This document shows, in pieces, positions 40,782-53,228 of a DNA stretch of 64,000 nt. The stretch is from contig BSYQ01000003.1 in NCBI GenBank assembly GCA_030272585.1, forward strand, positions 7,812,001 through 7,876,000. Direction: 5' to 3'. The translations under genes and the position numbers were made by a program. This stretch comes from Bryopsis sp. KO-2023. Lineage: Eukaryota > Chlorophyta > Ulvophyceae > Bryopsidales > Bryopsidaceae. Below the pieces are notes generated by a model. That model was not told the origin of the DNA and ran no database searches. It saw only the letters and a program-made list of their open reading frames with translations. Position 1 is the first letter of the stretch, and each line of letters starts with the position of its first letter.

Positions 40782-41785
40782 TCACGAACGAAGTCGCCTA
40801 CTTCGACGTACCGGAATAGGGGGAATCAACGTTGATTTCTTTCTCTTCTGGTACTGCTCTACCAGCTCCCGAGCGTTCTCCAAATTCGCTTCAGGCTCCC
40901 AAGAGTTGTGCTCATGTGAGTATCCCGTCCACTTTACCAAGTACTGCGGAACTACTCGTCGACCGACCTTTACTTCACGGTAGTCGAGGAGGTCTTCTAC
41001 CTCATACTCTAATTCTTCCTGTATATCCACAGGTGGCGGAGGAGGTTGTGTCTTTCCATGCGACCAATACCTCTTAAGTAAAGAAGCATGAAAGACTGGA
41101 TGAATAGGAAGCGAATCAGGCAATTCCAACCGGAATGCTACCTGTTCTGCCATCGGTTTTCGTTTTTGGACACCTTCCAAAACACGAAAAGGACCCAACC
41201 AACGTGGCAATAACTTCCTTGATCCAGGGTGTTTCAATTTGATATGTCGTGCATCCAGCAAGACCATATCGCCTACTTGAACATCAACTGGACACCTACG
41301 CACATCGGCATAAGTCTTCATCCTTTGCTGAGCACCTTCTAAACACCGCTTTGCTTTGACAATCGCCTCACGAATGTCCTCGGTCATCTTCTTCACCGCC
41401 GGTACTCCAATCTGTGTCCTTTGTCTACTCAGACCTCCAGGACCCATGACATTAGATGTCTTGGATGGAAGTTGTACCGTTAATGGTGTCCACGGATCTC
41501 TACCGTAGTTCAAGAAGAACGGTGTTTCACCAGTAGCCATCGACTTAGAGTTGTTCAATGCAAACTCTACCACTGGCAACAAGTCACTCCAATCTCTTTG
41601 ACGAGGTCCTACGAAATGCCGTAAGGTATCTTCGAGGATCCTATTCATTGCTTCAGTCTGTCCATCACTCTGTGGATGAAAAGCTGTCGACAATGCTTGA
41701 GTGACCCCTAAGGTCTTACAAAGCTCTCTAAAGAACTTTGAAGTCCACCTAGGATCTCTATCGCTTACGAGGTGCTTAGGAAGAC
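40782..41785 (-). pseudogene. Element B2 Pol, C-terminal part (integrase core to chromodomain)
   Basis: Minus-strand continuation of B2 after the C insertion. It includes VSDRDPRW, GQTEAMNRI (catalytic Asp and Glu of integrase), the GPF module and the chromodomain with LVKWTGYSHEHNSWEPEANL. The frame itself is open, but the start of B2 Pol is separated from it by 7.6 kb of C and B2 also has an upstream stop, so it is a dead copy. Confidence 0.85.
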
Positions 41786-42012
41786 TGATAGTGATTGGGC
41801 AAGTTGATAGTGATTTGAGACGAAATGACTGGTCTGGGAGCGTTGAGGTGACTTGTATCATTAGTGTGACTCGTGATAGCCCTAGAGTACTATTTAAGGG
41901 ACACGTAGTTAGACACTGGTTGGGTGTTGTTTTGGTTGGATTCGCTGTTGTAGGGGAACGCTCCCAGGGGGAGTATGTAGAAAATTTATTTCCACCACAC
42001 ACCCCACTATCA
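41786..42012 (+). repeat. Element C 5' LTR
   Basis: 227 bp, TGATAG...CTATCA. It begins with an imperfect direct repeat of tgatagtgattgggcaag and carries a TATA-like tatttaag near 41891. Confidence 0.9.
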
Positions 42013-42014
42013 AT

Positions 42015-42026
42015 TGGTTTCGGAGC
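42015..42026 (+). promoter_or_regulatory. Primer-binding site of element C
   Basis: TGGTTTCGGAGC two bases after the LTR, the same core as A, B and D. It sets the orientation of C as plus strand. Confidence 0.75.
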
Positions 42027-42724
42027 TGGGGTCGATCGACGTCGCTCCTCAAGAGGTCGTGGTGGTCGGAAACGAAACGGGAGTAAAAAAAAAAAAATGG
42101 ATAGAAAGATCGATTTTGAAAAGATCTGGACGAAAAGATCTGTCGACAGGGAGGAGGTTGTTTTTCCAGGGGTATTCCTGAAGTAGGCCAGGCGAAACCA
42201 AGGCGAGAGGGTTCCCAACGGGTTCCCAACGTCGCGGAAAGAAGAGGGCCGAAAATTTTCGACGTGAAAAGTTGGGCGATAGAGATCCCAGGTCGATGAA
42301 AAGATCGACAGGTCGAAAAACCCTCGATCTCGAAACGAAAAGAGTCGACAAGGGGAGGAAAAGAGACAGAAAGAGAAAAGAGGACCTCTGTCTGTTTTCT
42401 TGAGGAGAGTAGACCTGGAAATTTAAGCCCCTGGAGCTAGATTTCACAGGAACCTCCAGAAAGGCTTTTTAAGGGTTCTTAAAAGCCCAAAACTAAGCCT
42501 TACCTCCACCTAAGTCTGAGGACTTGCTAGGCGAAGAAGCCTTAGCTTTGTCGACCAAATTCGCCTAAGTCGCCAAGTTCTGCGCTAACTATAGAAGACT
42601 ATAGAAAACTGCGCCAGGAACTGTCGGCATGACTCATTTGGTCACTCCAGAAAGTGTGACCCACAGAAAAACGCGCTGCAAGTCGAAAAATCTAACTGCC
42701 AGAGCGCGCGGCACGTTAACTTTA

Positions 42725-42818
42725 GCGTGAAAACGACCAAGGCAATGGCTGCCGCAATTGTGAAAAGGTCGGCGTGAAAACGACTAAGGGAACGGCTGGC
42801 GCAATTGTGAAAAGTTCG
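42725..42818 (+). repeat. 47-bp tandem repeat in C leader
   Basis: Two adjacent copies beginning gcgtgaaaacgac (42725 and 42772), each ending caattgtgaaaag; about 85% alike by eye. They lie directly upstream of the hairpin array. Confidence 0.75.
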
Positions 42819-42819
42819 T

Positions 42820-43056
42820 CCACAGAAATGTGGTAAAAGCCGAACTGCGCCAACCTGTTGTTTTAAAGGTTGTCTCCACAGAAGTGTGGAAGGACAACTG
42901 CGCCAACCTATGGTTGAAGAAAACGTTGTTCCCACAGAGATGTGGAAAAAGAACTGCGCCAACCAAATTTCAAAGGGTTCCACAGAAATGTGGTTGAAGA
43001 GAATTGCGCCACCCTATGGTTGCAGCAGCAAAGGTCGTCTTCACAGAAATTTGTGA
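42820..43056 (+). repeat. Array of five short hairpins, mostly tetraloop, in C leader
   Basis: CCACA-loop-TGTGG hairpins at 42820-42833 (loop GAAA), 42876-42889 (GAAG), 42932-42945 (GAGA) and 42980-42993 (GAAA), with a variant TCACA...TGTGA at 43041-43056. Spacing is 48-61 bases. Between them recurs aactgcgccaacc (42843, 42896, 42952, and a variant near 43003). Three loops fit the GNRA rule. Stem bases are kept while spacer bases vary, as expected of an RNA structure. Confidence 0.85.
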
Positions 43057-43219
43057 TAGGCGAAGCTCGCAACTCCTAAGGCAGAGAGGTATATATAAAT
43101 GCGCTACTCTCATTTATGTCTCGCGCAACGAAGACGAAACGCGCCAGGACATTCAAGGAAACGTGGAAAAAGCGTTCAAGTCGATAAACTTGCTTGGGAT
43201 AACGCAAGCGCCAGGAAGC

Positions 43220-43370
43220 GAGAAGGTATAGGAGGTGTTCCTGGTGACGATAAGCCAGATGGTGATGGAGGTGATGACCACCGCGATAGGCGAACCCGTC
43301 CTTAGTCACACCCCCGCATTCCAGGTGCGCCTGATGGCGGAGGTGAAGGTGGCGGTGGGCGAATATCATC
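43220..43370 (+). pseudogene. Decayed Gag-like piece of element C
   Basis: Nucleotide similarity to the Asp-rich and Gly-rich part of element A Gag (8590-8710), including cattccaggtgcgcctgat and an aspartate-codon-rich run of gatggtgatgga type. The frame is broken by a stop (near 43303) and shifts. It links C to A by descent. Confidence 0.65.
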
Positions 43371-46300
43371 CCAAGAGGCTGGGACAGCGTTGTGTTCAAG
43401 TGTTCTCAAGTAGGATAGTAGAGAACATGTGTGGCTGACGCGAAAACCAAGAGAACGTATGTGGTTGACGCGAAAAAGGATGAAGGCTGGCGAAACAAGG
43501 AAAATGCGCCAAGCTAGCCACCAAGGTTAAAAGACAAATGAACGCAACAGCTGACGACAGTATCGTGCCTGCAAAAAGCTGTATTGCATCAGGAGGATAT
43601 GAGAATAGCGAAGCTAACGCTGTTATCGACTGGAAAAACTTAGATTTTGGATATTAGGCCTAAAGGGAAAAGGAGAGTTCGTAAAAGGGGGTAAAGTTGC
43701 GATATAAAGGTTGAACTTTTAACCTAAGTTCGAGTCTGATGAGGCCATGGAAGTTGAGAGTGAGATGGCGCCTCTGACCCAAGAGGTTGTAACGAGAGGT
43801 GAAAGGGTGCGAACCATGACTAGAGGTGGGCGAGGTCAGAAGGTCACTAGATCATGGAGGCGACCAGAGGAGGGTGAGGGCAGAAGTTCACTGGATCGCC
43901 AGGAAAAACCGCACCGCCGCAGAACAAGGCAAAGACCATAAGCTCAAGAGACTAGACGGATCGAAAGGATAAGAACAAAGGATTCTTTCTTCAGAAGATC
44001 ACAAGAAAGATCATGGAGAACCCCCAAATAGACCCGCGAGAGAACGGTAATCCGGTAATCGCAAAGGGGTCAAGGCGAATGGAGTAATGGAGTAAGGTGG
44101 TGAAGATTTTTAAGGGTGATGGTTTTGGCTTTGAAGGCAATTCTAAGGTTTTTCGGTTCTTCTTCTGTGGACCAAGTCCAAAGGTGAACCTAAAAGTATG
44201 AAAAGAAGTCAAGCATGTTGGACGCGACAGACCTTTGGTCTGTAAAGACAAACTGCGCCATTCTGCTAGAATTCGCGAAGTTAGTCAGAGACCCAACATT
44301 AAGAGTGAAGCATGTTTGCTTTTTGCGCCAACCAGAGAGTGTTGCAGTAAGCTCAGGTTGATGAAAGAAACAGAGCGACCCCAGGTGGTTAGTTGTGTGA
44401 GACAATCACCACCAAGCGTTAAGTTGTCATCTCTAAGAAACTATGGGATGTACACTTCGTTGGTGAGAAGAAAAAGACGAGGCTATGGGAGTCGAACCCA
44501 TATAAGGGCCAACGCCTCGATCTAATTTCCAGCAAAAGAGATCATGACGAAGCAACTGTGAGCTTCGTATTTTCTGGGTGATGCGTGTGTTGCTGCCCAA
44601 TGAGCCACTGTGTTGTGTGCGACGTTGCTGGAAGAAGCGACCGCCTGGTGGGAGTATTGTTGATGAAACGTTGGCAAAAGGCGTGGAGAGAACTGGGTTG
44701 ATGCTGGCTGACGCAAGTGACACTGAAGGTGCCAAAAGGAGATGGAGATGGAGTTATGTGATTGAAAACTTCGAGGGGAAAAATTGAATTCTCCCTATGC
44801 AAGCGTGGAAGGCTATTATGGCTGAACCTCAATTGGAGTCAAGTGTGGAGGCAGTTGTGAAGCGCCCCACCTAGAGAAATACTTATACGCTACAAAAGAG
44901 CTGGAAGTATAAAGAGGAAGTTTCCAAGAGGAACTGAACGACCATAACCTTGCGTTCTATACAAAAGTGACGAACGGCAAGAAGAGAAGTGGTAAACACG
45001 AGTCGCTACATTATATGCGAAATGCACTCGCGTTTAAAAGGAGCACCTAAGCAGGAGCACGCCTCTAATAAGGGGAAGCGACCAAAGCTGTGGTGTTACT
45101 ACGTTCAGTAGCAGAAGGAAAACGGGGAAGTGTAAGTGAGTAGAAGCGAGACGCTCCTCCAACACTCCCGAAGATTCCTCTGCATGGAAAGTGCGTTAAC
45201 TACAGAGATAGCACTAAAACGTTCAACATGAGAAGTTAAAGAACGTTCACTTGGAAACGCCGTCGTGAAGGTATGAGTCGAAGTTTGGGAGAGTATGGAA
45301 GATGGAAAAGTAAGAAAAAGTGGGAAGGAAAGCTAAAGAAGACGTGTAGCAAATGTGCTAAGTGAAAAGCACCCGTGGAGTTATCCATCGTGGGGATAAC
45401 AAGATATTTTGGAGAAGGGCCGGAAGTTTTTCTACCTTGTGAGAGCAAGAAGATCCAACGACTGAAAGGCTATGGAGTGTAATGTTAACCAAGTGTGGAT
45501 GGCGAAATTACAACGAGGGAAAGACAATGTGTTAAAGAGAGAAAGCGATGGGAGCTTAAAGCGCCACGTTGACGCGCGCAAAACGATGTGTTGTTGAGAA
45601 CTTCAAACATCGATCGCTCTATTGTTCTTTCCACCCTAGAGCTTTGTTCTATGGGGATACCATGCTTGTGTTAAGCACAAGGAGATGTGCACCCAGTGCG
45701 CTGGTTGATGCACTTCCACGAGAGAGTCGTCGTTGCAAGGGAAAACTTCAAACTTATATAAATTTCGATCTATAAGAGAGAGAGGATGCGTGAAGCAAGA
45801 AGTCTATACCACGTGAGATGCGTGAAGAAGGATCTACACTAAGTGAGATGCGTGAAGCAAGAAGGATCTCCAAAAGAGAAGATAGTGTGGAGCTGTTGCC
45901 TTATATTATGCGGCACCAAAGAGTATGAAAGAACCTTGAAGTCCATGCGAAGGAATTTGTGTTAACTCTCACAAAACCTTGTGCAAAGGCTGAGGGATAC
46001 CTCCTAAGGGAGAGGATGTTTATTCGCCACCTGAGCAATGCGAGAGCTAGGTGACGCACTATGTGGATGATAGCCTTGTGCATAACGGCACTACTTCGTG
46101 ACCTCCTTCGTCGGTAACCTCATTCGTCGCTCGTGAGCTAAATCGAACAAACGAACGAAGTGAGTCTCTTCAGCAACGGAGTGCGCAGTGAGATTTACTG
46201 GCCGCCAGGCCACACTCAAAATTTTGAATCAAACCCGGTGTATACATTGGATGCACTGGAAATGCGACATGGAGGACGAGTTGAGGGTGGTACTCTCTAG

Positions 46301-49161
46301 CACAAGTTGCTAAAGTATGTGATGGAGTTGTTTCAAAGAAGTTGTTTTCGAACGTGATAGAAGAGAATACCCACGAGAAGGACAGCCACAAGTGGCTGAG
46401 ACGTGATCGATGAACGTGGAGAAAAGGAATTGGAGTGTTGTGGGATGGTTGAGACACCTTGCTGTCTCCCATGACGGTAAAACCACTATTACAGGGCGTG
46501 TGATAGTTGGTGATCTCGAAGTCCTGAGAAACCGTGGCGAAAATATAGGAGACTCCATAGAATCACACATTAGTCGGGATAAGAATCCTTGCAGGGAACT
46601 CGAGGAGCTGAAACTCAATATCTCATTAGAGTATGAGTTAAAGGATTCGTCAGCTTCAAGACGGCCTTGGTGATGGTCGCCTAGTGTGAAGTCCACCTTA
46701 GTTTCGGTAGTACTAAGGGGGAGGAGACGTGATTCTACCCTAAGTGTTCAAAGAGAGGAACACAGGAGCGAAAAGAGACGTAGCAGCTGGAACCCTGTGC
46801 GCCAGCTACCGCGTACGCGCGTGTGAAGACTTCCTAAGGGAAATGTGGCTACGTTAATATGATGGCGAAACAGTTTACTTAATCCAATACTCGAAGTGGA
46901 TGGTGCTCTGTGTATCATTTTATTGAGAAGAGAGCGCAACACTTGGAGTTCGTTTGTTATCGACGAGTGTGAAGACAATTCCAGCGACACATGTCAACGC
47001 GACTAAGGTGTTAAGGTGATGCATGGCGTGGAATATGTCTATTTCTGAGGGTGAAGCATATGGACCGACCAAAAGACAAGTCTGTCGTTCTGAAAAGGAG
47101 AAGGCAAATATTAGCCTCGCGACAGAGGTTCCATGAAGGATAAAGCGAGAGTAACTTCGTGGAAGGGATTGAGCAGTAGCTTGATCAATTGACGTCGAGG
47201 ATCGGTGTGTGCTATCACATGAAGAGCTTAGCTCTGGAGGAGATGAAGTTCACAAGAGTTTAATGGACTCTGGCGCAAGTATTTGACAATCCGCCAAGTG
47301 CTATGAGTAGTGACTGAACCAGAGCAGCAATCGGCGAAAGATGAACGGGCAGCGAAGAACTCTGAACGACAAGAGGTGTGATATCTTCAACGACAACAAG
47401 TGCGTTTAACCAACGTGTTGGTTGGAGAAAGAGAGAGACTATCGAGTGCCACAACCAGATTGAGAAACACCACTCTGTTTAAGGTTGATGGTAAAAGGAA
47501 CTGCATTGGATTACACTTGAGAGTTGAAGAAACACAAGTGGAGAAAGAAGAAGCAATAGCAACAGTGGACGTCGACTATAAAGGAACCGTGGTGAGCATC
47601 TCGGAAGATTTGCAGACGGAGGAGGAGAAGACGAGCAGAATACGCGATAAATCCTTGTACAGCGGTTGTAAGTCGCCAAAGAGCGCAGTAAAGACTATTC
47701 CCATCAAGGTAATAAGTCGGAATGCCGTGCATGGTTTATAGCCGATCCATCAAAGGCAAGAGGAGTCGCAGATATTATTTCTGTTGGCGAAGAACACGAG
47801 AATGCCTAACGCATCCTTGTTTATCTTTGTGAGAAAATACTTGAAGAATGAGGAGATTATCCACACTACCTTCGGGACTAGCATGATGTATGGGTGCAAA
47901 CACATGTGAGTGTGGGATACGTTCTAAGTCTTCAACGTGGAGCTTGCATAAGGTGACTGCCTACAAAGGGTAGTGCAGAAAGGAGTTGCATCTTCAAACG
48001 TCAGTGAACTGGAAGGAGGAGAAGCGTTAGCTGGATAGGCAACCGGTAACGCAAGGATCAACAAGTGGAAGAATTTATCGAGGAAATAAGAAGAGAAGCA
48101 CGAGGAAGAATAAGCAAGAGATGAATGGCGGTCAGAGGCATAGGTTCCCTAAAGTGGAATACAAACTCAATAGGTCTTTTTGGGGATGGCAATGGTGGAA
48201 GATCCTAGTGTGGGATCACGTGTTGGTACCATTGACCCAAAGCCAGCCTATGTAACTCGTCTTCATATGCTACTCTGACTTAGCTGATTTGATTGAGGAT
48301 TCGATAATGTTGGAGGTGGAGCACTTGGTTGATCACAACAGTAACAAAGAATACAAGCGGATGTATTCTGACTTGCCTCCCGACGTGGTAGCCTACCCTC
48401 AGGTCAAGGTCAATAGACTATGAGAGGATGGTGCGTTTATATCAAACAAGAGAAAGAGAACCCAAAGCGGAAGAGGAAGAGCAAGAGTCAAGGACTACTA
48501 AGGAGAGCGAGAGAGCGAAACCTGAGACAGAGAGGTCTAAGGTAGAGAGAAGTGCGGCAAAGAGCGACTACAGGACGGAGAAATGGCTGGAGGTGCTAAA
48601 AGGGAGAGCACCGAGTGAGTTCGCTGAAAAGTTGGAGCTCCACCTGTCAATGTGCGGCCCACATGAGTTGGTGTGCATGTGTATTGGCCACGCACAAGGG
48701 TGAAAGTGCGTTATGCTGAGGCCATGGGACAACTGGTAAGAGCATAGCCTTGGCAGTGGTTGGAACGTCAAGCAAGGCTACGTTTCCCAAGCTATTTGTT
48801 CTAAGGAGCTCAGAGTTGTTGCCAAATGACGCTCACAGCTGAAGGTTGTAAAGGAAGTGCGCCAACCTTGAGTGTTCAAGACTTTGCCGCAGGAGAGCTG
48901 ACCAAGACACGAGCAAGAGATGTCCAAGATGTCCAAGATGTCCAAGACAGTGGTGGTTCGTGGGTCAGAAGAAAAAGGTTGAGTTACAAAGGTTAAGTTG
49001 AGTTGAGTAATGCGTTTGAGAATCTTTGCATGGTATGGGACGTGCATTGTACTTAGAGGATTAAGTGTGTTAGCTTATGGGTTATGAAGTATTTGTTTGA
49101 TCGTGGCAGAGAGAAAGAATGTTAGTGTCGCGGACGCCACTTATTATGGGGCGGGGCAAGT
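43371..49161 (+). other. Interior of element C, mostly non-coding
   Basis: No ORF above about 115 codons that I would defend. Short open pieces at 47400-47741 and 48177-48703 look coding-like (the latter includes the peptides VGTIDPKPAYVTRLHM and YSDLPPDVVAYPQVKVNRL in different frames, then a Glu/Lys/Arg-rich stretch), suggesting an old gene broken by frameshifts; I do not recognise it. A purine-rich tract before 49162 (atggggcggggcaag) is the likely plus-strand primer. Confidence 0.5.
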
Positions 49162-49388
49162 TGATAGTGATTGGGCAAGTTGATAGTGATTTGAGACGAA
49201 ATGACTGGTCTGGGAGCGTTGAGGTGACTTGTATCATTAGTGTGACTCGTGATAGCCCTAGAGTACTATTTAAGGGACACGTAGTTAGACACTGGTTGGG
49301 TGTTGTTTTGGTTGGATTCGCTGTTGTAGGGGAACGCTCCCAGGGGGAGTATGTAGAAAATTTATTTCCACCACACACCCCACTATCA
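49162..49388 (+). repeat. Element C 3' LTR
   Basis: 227 bp. I found no difference from the 5' LTR reading base by base. Followed by target duplication aagac. Confidence 0.9.
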
Positions 49389-52300
49389 AAGACCGTGCAA
49401 ACGGAAGACCTCAGTAACGAAGAGTTTCGCCGTTTGTACCGCATCACACGTAGTGTGCGTTGGTACGCATCGCACCATCTTTGTGAGTCGATCCACAAAA
49501 ACTAAGATGGCATCAAATGCTTCTGCTCCTGATTTAGGCAAATCAGTAATCAAATCCATTGAAACTGATTCCCATCGACCATCAGGTATACGTAAAGGTT
49601 GCAAAGGACCAGGCACCTTGCCGCGACGGTATTTGTTCCTTTGACATGCATCGCATCCCTTTACAAAGTTTGCGATATCTCCCTCTACGCCAGGCCACCA
49701 AAAGTATTTTAAGACTGTTCTTTGGGTCTTGCGGATCCCAAAATGTCCTGCATATACACTTGCATGGCTATCATGTAGGATATCTTCTCTAAGATTATCC
49801 CAATTTGGTACTACTACTCGTGCACCATTCCACCACAGGCCTGAGTGCTTTTGACAACCTGAAGCGGCGACATCTTCGGTTTCAAACCACTCATCCCTAG
49901 TGATCCCCTCAGTCAATCTCTCCTTTAGCATCGACGTACCGGGCCGGGGCGAGGACGGATCCCCATTCCAAGTTGGTCGTTTCTGGCCACCTCCCAGCTC
50001 CGAGAGTATTCCGATCTGCTGAGAATACGACGGATATCGTGACAAGGGGTCTGCCACGTTCGTCCGTCCCGGCCTGTATTCCCACTCGAACCGGAACCCC
50101 TGGAGGACTTCGAGCCAACGTGCCGACCTTCGAGAGAGAGTTTCCTGGGAATGGAAATATGTGTTAGGCTGGTGATCACACACCACCTTAAACACACGCA
50201 CATCCAGGTAGCATCGCCACAACTTAAGAGCATGCACTACGGCGAACATTTCCTTGTCACCTATGCTCCAGTTAAGTTGGGCTCCTGATAACTTTCGACT
50301 TTCAAAAGCTATAGGATGTCCCTCTTGCAACAAGATTGCACCGATCGCATAATCCGAAGCATCTGCGATAACTTCAAAATCTTTTTCGAAGTTAGGCATT
50401 GCCAAACAAGGTGCATGTGTTAAATTCTCTTTAACACCATCAAATCCTTTTTGACAATCCTCGGTCCAACTCCACTCTTTACCCTTCCTAAGTAAATTTG
50501 TGAGTGGGGCTACAAGCTTGCTGTAACCTTGCACAAATCTCCGGAAATAGTTAGAGAGCCCTAAAAATGAACGCAATTCCGCAACGTTCTTTGGGACTGG
50601 CCACTCTACTACTTTCTCCGTTTTCCTTTTATCAGCGGAAATACCATCTTGATTTATAACAAATCCAAGATAGTGAAGCTCTTTCTTAAAGAAATCACAT
50701 TTTGATCTCTTCAAGAGCATTTTGTGCTCACGCAAGCGTTTCATCACGGCTCGCAAATGTTGCACATGTTCCTCCGGAGTTTTGCTGAATACAAGTATGT
50801 CATCGAGGTATATTAGGACCGACTTCCCAATCATACCCGAGAATACCCGATTCATCCAAGTCTGGAATATTGCAGGTGCATTCGTCAAGCCCATTGGAAG
50901 CACTTTGTATTCATACAGACCGAATGGGGTTTTGAAAGCAGTCTTCGGTTGGTCTGACTCCTTCACTCGAAGTTGCCAATACTCTGCTTTCAAATCTAAG
51001 GCCGAAAAGAACTTCGAACCTTGAAATTGATCAAGGAGATCATCTATCCTTGGTAGTGGATATTGATTCCTGATCGTCAACTTATTTAAGCCTCTATAGT
51101 CGATACACATCCGTCGAGTACCATCCGGTTTGGGAACAAACAAGATTGGTGCACCCCACGGACTACAACTAGGCTTAATCAAACCCTTCTGCAGCATATC
51201 AGAGACTTGCTCCTCAATCTCTTTTCTTTCACCCGGTGTGTAACGAAACATTGGTCTATGTACCGGTTTCGCTCCAGGGACAAGATCAATTGCTGCATCC
51301 TCTTCTCGAGATGGAGGGCATTCCGCCAACTCATCTGAGAATCTGTCTTTATACTCATCTAACAGACTTTCCAGCTCTGTTTGATATGAAGACACTAGAG
51401 GATTTTTGGGCAATTCGGGTACCCCAGATTCCTCCCCCTCTAAAGGGTTCGGGACCTCCCGAACTAGAACCAGAAAAGGACAAATCTCCTTATTACGGAG
51501 TTGTCTTCGAGTTTGGGCTATACTCAACAAGGGATTTATCCGTGCATTTGACGGACTAGGGGCACGCACAACCAAATTAGGTCGTATCGTGAGTCGGTTT
51601 CCCCGTGTAGCTAGAACCGAAGCACTACCAGTAGAAAAATTCATCAGTACTCGGTGATTGCATAACCACACATCCCCGAGGTACAAATCAAAATGCTTTG
51701 TAGTGATAACTTGACACTCGATCTTCATCCGCAAGCCTTGCAAACGCAAGTTAATCGAGGTTATCCCTACGATATCCAATGGAGTTCCATCGGCCATTTC
51801 GATTTTGGTACCTTGCTTACATCTATAACCAAGCCCTGTGCTTTCGCAAAAATGCTTAGAGATATAAGCGTAGCCAGCGGCGCCAGAATCTAACAGAATC
51901 TGACCAGGGGAACCAGAAATCAAACCTTTGAACGACATTGACATTCTGAGATTACAATCCTCTCCTGGAATCGAGTTACCGGGTAACTCCGCTGTAGGTG
52001 GATCGTAATATATATCAACGGGCCAAAGAAGACCTGGTGCTTTACCGCTGCTAAGAGCAAACAATTTTGCTCCTTTTCGATATTGTGCAATCAATCGCAT
52101 TTGATTGATTTCCTTTTGTCTAACTGCCATATTATGAGGGATTAATAGACAGCAACTCGTAGTAGAAGGTGACTCTTTCTTGCAAGCAAAATAATGCTTT
52201 AAGAATTCATTCAAATTCTTTCGTCCAGGATCCATCCAAACATGGTGTCCCGCTACTGACGATGCAAGAAACTCTTGTCCAGTGCAAAACTTTTTACAAA

Positions 52301-53228
52301 TCGCAAATCTTTCATCATTAGTAGATGAGTCAAAAGTGAACTCTCTACTTGCATTCTGCAACCGATGAAGTTCCGATTTTAAAAGTTGCATTCCAGAGAT
52401 GCAATCGTTCTCCGGCACCTTCTCTTCTTTACTAGGCATAGGATCTTGGGCGTCCCCAATGGGATCGACGTCCAAATCATCCTCACCACATCGGATAGAG
52501 TCATCATTTCTGTCAACAGACATAACCTGGTCAGGGTCATTCTCCACAGAAATATCCGATTTGTTCTCGGGCTCCGTAATATCTGTATCCATCGGATCAA
52601 ATATTACATCTTTCGGATCTGAGTTTTTCGATACCTCCTTTCGAGATAACTCAGATGCAAGAATTTCTATACTAGGAAGTTCTTTCCCGAAACAAGCGAG
52701 ACTCTTCCGTACCTTTCCAGTATCACACACATGACCTGGAGAATAAGATGCTCCACATCTGAAACAAAGGTTCGCGGCCTTGCGCCGTTCCCACTCTTTC
52801 TGGGTAAGACCCGCAGGAAAAGATGTTTTACCAACTTTACTCTTACGAGTCTGTTGAGAACCACCACCAAATCTCGATGAAAAACTCGGCATCATTCGGT
52901 TTTTCTTCCGATTAACCGGATACACCTTTCCTTTTTCCTCTTTTCGAGATCTCTTTGATCCAACGGTACTCTCCTCCTTTTCTTTGGCACCTTTTTCCAA
53001 TACTGGGTATCACTCATCATGCGATACTCCTTTTGCCAATACATGGGTACGGAATTCCTCATATGAAGTCCATTCATGACCCGAAGTATCAGTGGCAACC
53101 GCTTCCTTCAACACTCCATGGAGGTTGCGGTGTAAGAACCAAATTTTTGAAATACTATCAATTTTGGTCTTACGAAGAGTAAAATATGTGTCCATTTGGC
53201 GCACATATTCTCCAGTATTGCATCGCCG
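49389..53228 (-). pseudogene. Element B2 Gag-Pol, N-terminal part, with nonsense mutation and 5' truncation
   Basis: Minus-strand B copy from mid-Gag to integrase. It has the [14 protein letters not shown] knuckle, LLDSGAAGY protease, RT with YLDDILVFS, RNase H ADASDYAIGAILLQ and the integrase finger. One codon that is CGA in B1 (in HDERYPVLE) is TGA here, near 53010, ending the frame; a long open frame resumes downstream. The first ~165 Gag codons and the leader are missing: at 53228/53229 the copy joins B3 head-to-head. C interrupts it in integrase. Confidence 0.88.

Larger units (their letters stand above)
41786..49388 (+). mobile_element. Element C: LARD-like non-autonomous LTR retrotransposon
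   Basis: Inserted in B2 integrase with the 5-bp duplication aagac (41781-41785 and 49389-49393). The two 227-bp LTRs (41786-42012, 49162-49388) look identical, so it moved recently. The 7149-bp interior has a primer-binding site, a hairpin-rich leader and a decayed Gag-like piece, but no long ORF: no RT, integrase or protease could be found. It must depend on proteins in trans. LTR ends (TGATAG, CACTATCA) and primer site match element A best. Confidence 0.88.

Noticed and set aside
44477-44568. Possible tRNA on the minus strand in element C (B-box-like GGTTCGACTCC, pairing ends ACGAAGC/GCCTCGT)
   Set aside because: The 5' end pairs better with a nearby GCTTCGT, no convincing A box or anticodon stem can be drawn, and pairing of the ends is imperfect; treated as chance or a remnant.
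45236-47741. Short frames of 60-130 codons in the interior of element C as genes
   Set aside because: No domain, no consistent strand or start context, and frame lengths expected of long non-coding sequence.
53196-53228. ATG at 53196 as a start for the B3 polyprotein
   Set aside because: Those bases are antisense B2 Gag sequence; the open frame across the junction is accidental.
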